Program-made: the position numbers and the translations under genes
Assembly (NCBI RefSeq): GCF_016918785.1
Contig: NZ_JAFFPT010000009.1
Coordinates: 186,001-250,000, forward strand
Direction: 5' to 3'
Length of the DNA stretch: 64,000 bases
Source of the DNA: Leptospira ainazelensis
GTDB taxonomy: Bacteria; Spirochaetota; Leptospiria; Leptospirales; Leptospiraceae
Notes under the pieces: generated by a model
The model's input: the letters and a program-made list of their open reading frames with translations, nothing else
The model's database searches: none
Told to the model about the DNA's origin: nothing
In this document: piece after piece, positions 63,243 through 64,000 of the stretch
Layout: each line of letters starts with the position of its first letter
Numbering within the stretch: position 1 is the first letter of the stretch

Positions 63243-64000
63243 TTAGATATCTTTGATAATCAAATCCACGATGCGGATAAAAACCTTTCGAATATCGTCG
63301 CGGGCTTCCTCGGAGGGAAGAACCTTGTGATTCCAGATTTTGAGCCCGAAACGGATGAAAAAATTATCCAAAAATTCTGATTCTACATGGGTTTTCATCA
63401 TCGTTTTCCCGGATTCTCTGTTCCAGGAAAGGGCCACTTTGGTTCCTTTCTCGCCGTTTGCGTGGACGAGAGTTTCGGTGAATTCATGGATGATCGATTC
63501 CAAATTTCCAGGAATCACCAAGTTGATCGCCCATGCCGGAATCACATAGGAAAAACCTCCGGAAACGTCGAACTTTTCGATCTTTGTAATCTTAAACAAA
63601 AGAGAGGCGTTTTCCGGATGATTTACGAAAAGACCTGAAAGAAGGATCTCCGGATTTTCGAGCAAAAGGCCGTAGAGATTCGCTTCCAGAGAAACCCGAA
63701 CTTGAAACGGGAAATTACTGAGGGAAACGATCGAAAAAGAATCTTCGGGAAATAGATTTCCTTTGGAATCGTAGGGAAGAATTTTTCCGTGTTTGGTGAC
63801 AAACTTAAACGAGATATCCGGCGTTTTGGAGTTGAGACGAATTTCGGCGAGAATCTTGCCTTTCGGATTCTCCAATTTGATATTCACCCAACCCAGATAT
63901 TTGATGGAATCGAGATAATCGCCTAACTCTTCGTAGTCGTCCGAGAGGTTTCTGGAGATGGAACCTTTGAAGTTAAACTTCGTGAAAGAACCCTCTCCGT
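63243..64000 (-). CDS. Protein of unknown function (5' end beyond the window)
   Basis: The frame is open from the right edge to the TAA at 63243, giving 252 residues. A GTG at 63887 could start a shorter version, but the upstream translation (GSFTKFNFKGSISRNLSDDY, then EELGDYLDSIKYLGWVNIKL) is protein-like, so the gene probably begins outside the window. The body alternates strand and helix; EFTETLVHANGEKGTKVALSW near the end is distinctive. No domain is recognised. Confidence 0.65.
   Translation of the reverse strand, partial: GEGSFTKFNFKGSISRNLSDDYEELGDYLDSIKYLGWVNIKLENPKGKILAEIRLNSKTPDISFKFVTKHGKILPYDSKGNLFPEDSFSIVSLSNFPFQVRVSLEANLYGLLLENPEILLSGLFVNHPENASLLFKITKIEKFDVSGGFSYVIPAWAINLVIPGNLESIIHEFTETLVHANGEKGTKVALSWNRESGKTMMKTHVESEFLDNFFIRFGLKIWNHKVLPSEEARDDIRKVFIRIVDLIIKDI

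Overview
The window reads as chromosomal DNA of a Leptospira-like spirochaete, probably from a higher-GC species of the pathogenic clade; I do not assign a species. This is inferred from four things: a MurE carrying the meso-diaminopimelate motif DNPR (other spirochaetes generally use ornithine), many short lipoproteins with loose lipoboxes, a typical Leptospira gene mix (7TM-AraC regulators, DUF1566 lipoproteins, Lon, Dps, Amt), and intergenic DNA full of degenerate GGAGTTCCTAC repeats. No rRNA, tRNA, CRISPR array or intact insertion sequence was seen.

Layout. 1-4494: end of an unknown gene, then a cytochrome c maturation operon (ccmE with a CxxxY haem site, ccmF, a CxC-type ccmH, a membrane zinc-ribbon protein, a lipoprotein) with overlapping start and stop codons. 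5070-7223 (-): hisE and a GT-C type membrane glycosyltransferase. 7356-8177 (+): exported thioredoxin-TPR protein, convergent with a cell wall/division cluster on the minus strand (8184-15762) transcribed rsmH, ftsL-like, murE, mraY, ftsW, murG, murC; ftsI and murF are absent from it. 15807-19769: rhodanese lipoprotein, HIT protein, STAS-cheR pair, a DUF2007-like protein coupled to mqnA, and a thioesterase. 20132-31500: lipoproteins, a GAF-SpoIIE-TPR phosphatase just upstream of amtB, an alpha/beta hydrolase, an HD protein, a glycerol-kinase-like FGGY kinase and a baeRF/host-attachment-family protein followed by a tandem hairpin repeat.

31500-40232 is looser accessory DNA: two membrane-bound AraC regulators, two related DUF1566 lipoproteins, a hotdog thioesterase and an outer-membrane-like protein, separated by long repeat-bearing gaps. 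40241-44518 (-): ribH, nusB, a large TPR membrane protein and a HEAT-repeat protein, closely packed. 44553-48584: lipoprotein, coiled-coil protein, an unlisted 53-residue gene on the opposite strand, and a tandem amidase-domain lipoprotein coupled to a small membrane protein.

The most striking gene is at 49081-51438: a complete Amt ammonium channel with all recognisable pore residues, fused in frame to a HAMP-like linker and a methyl-accepting chemotaxis signalling domain. With a separate AmtB, a second chemoreceptor (53469-55562) and CheR in the same window, it suggests ammonium sensing wired directly to chemotaxis. The right end holds a PhyH-type oxygenase, Dps, a sugar aminotransferase, Lon, a pectinacetylesterase-like lipoprotein and two proteins of unknown function.
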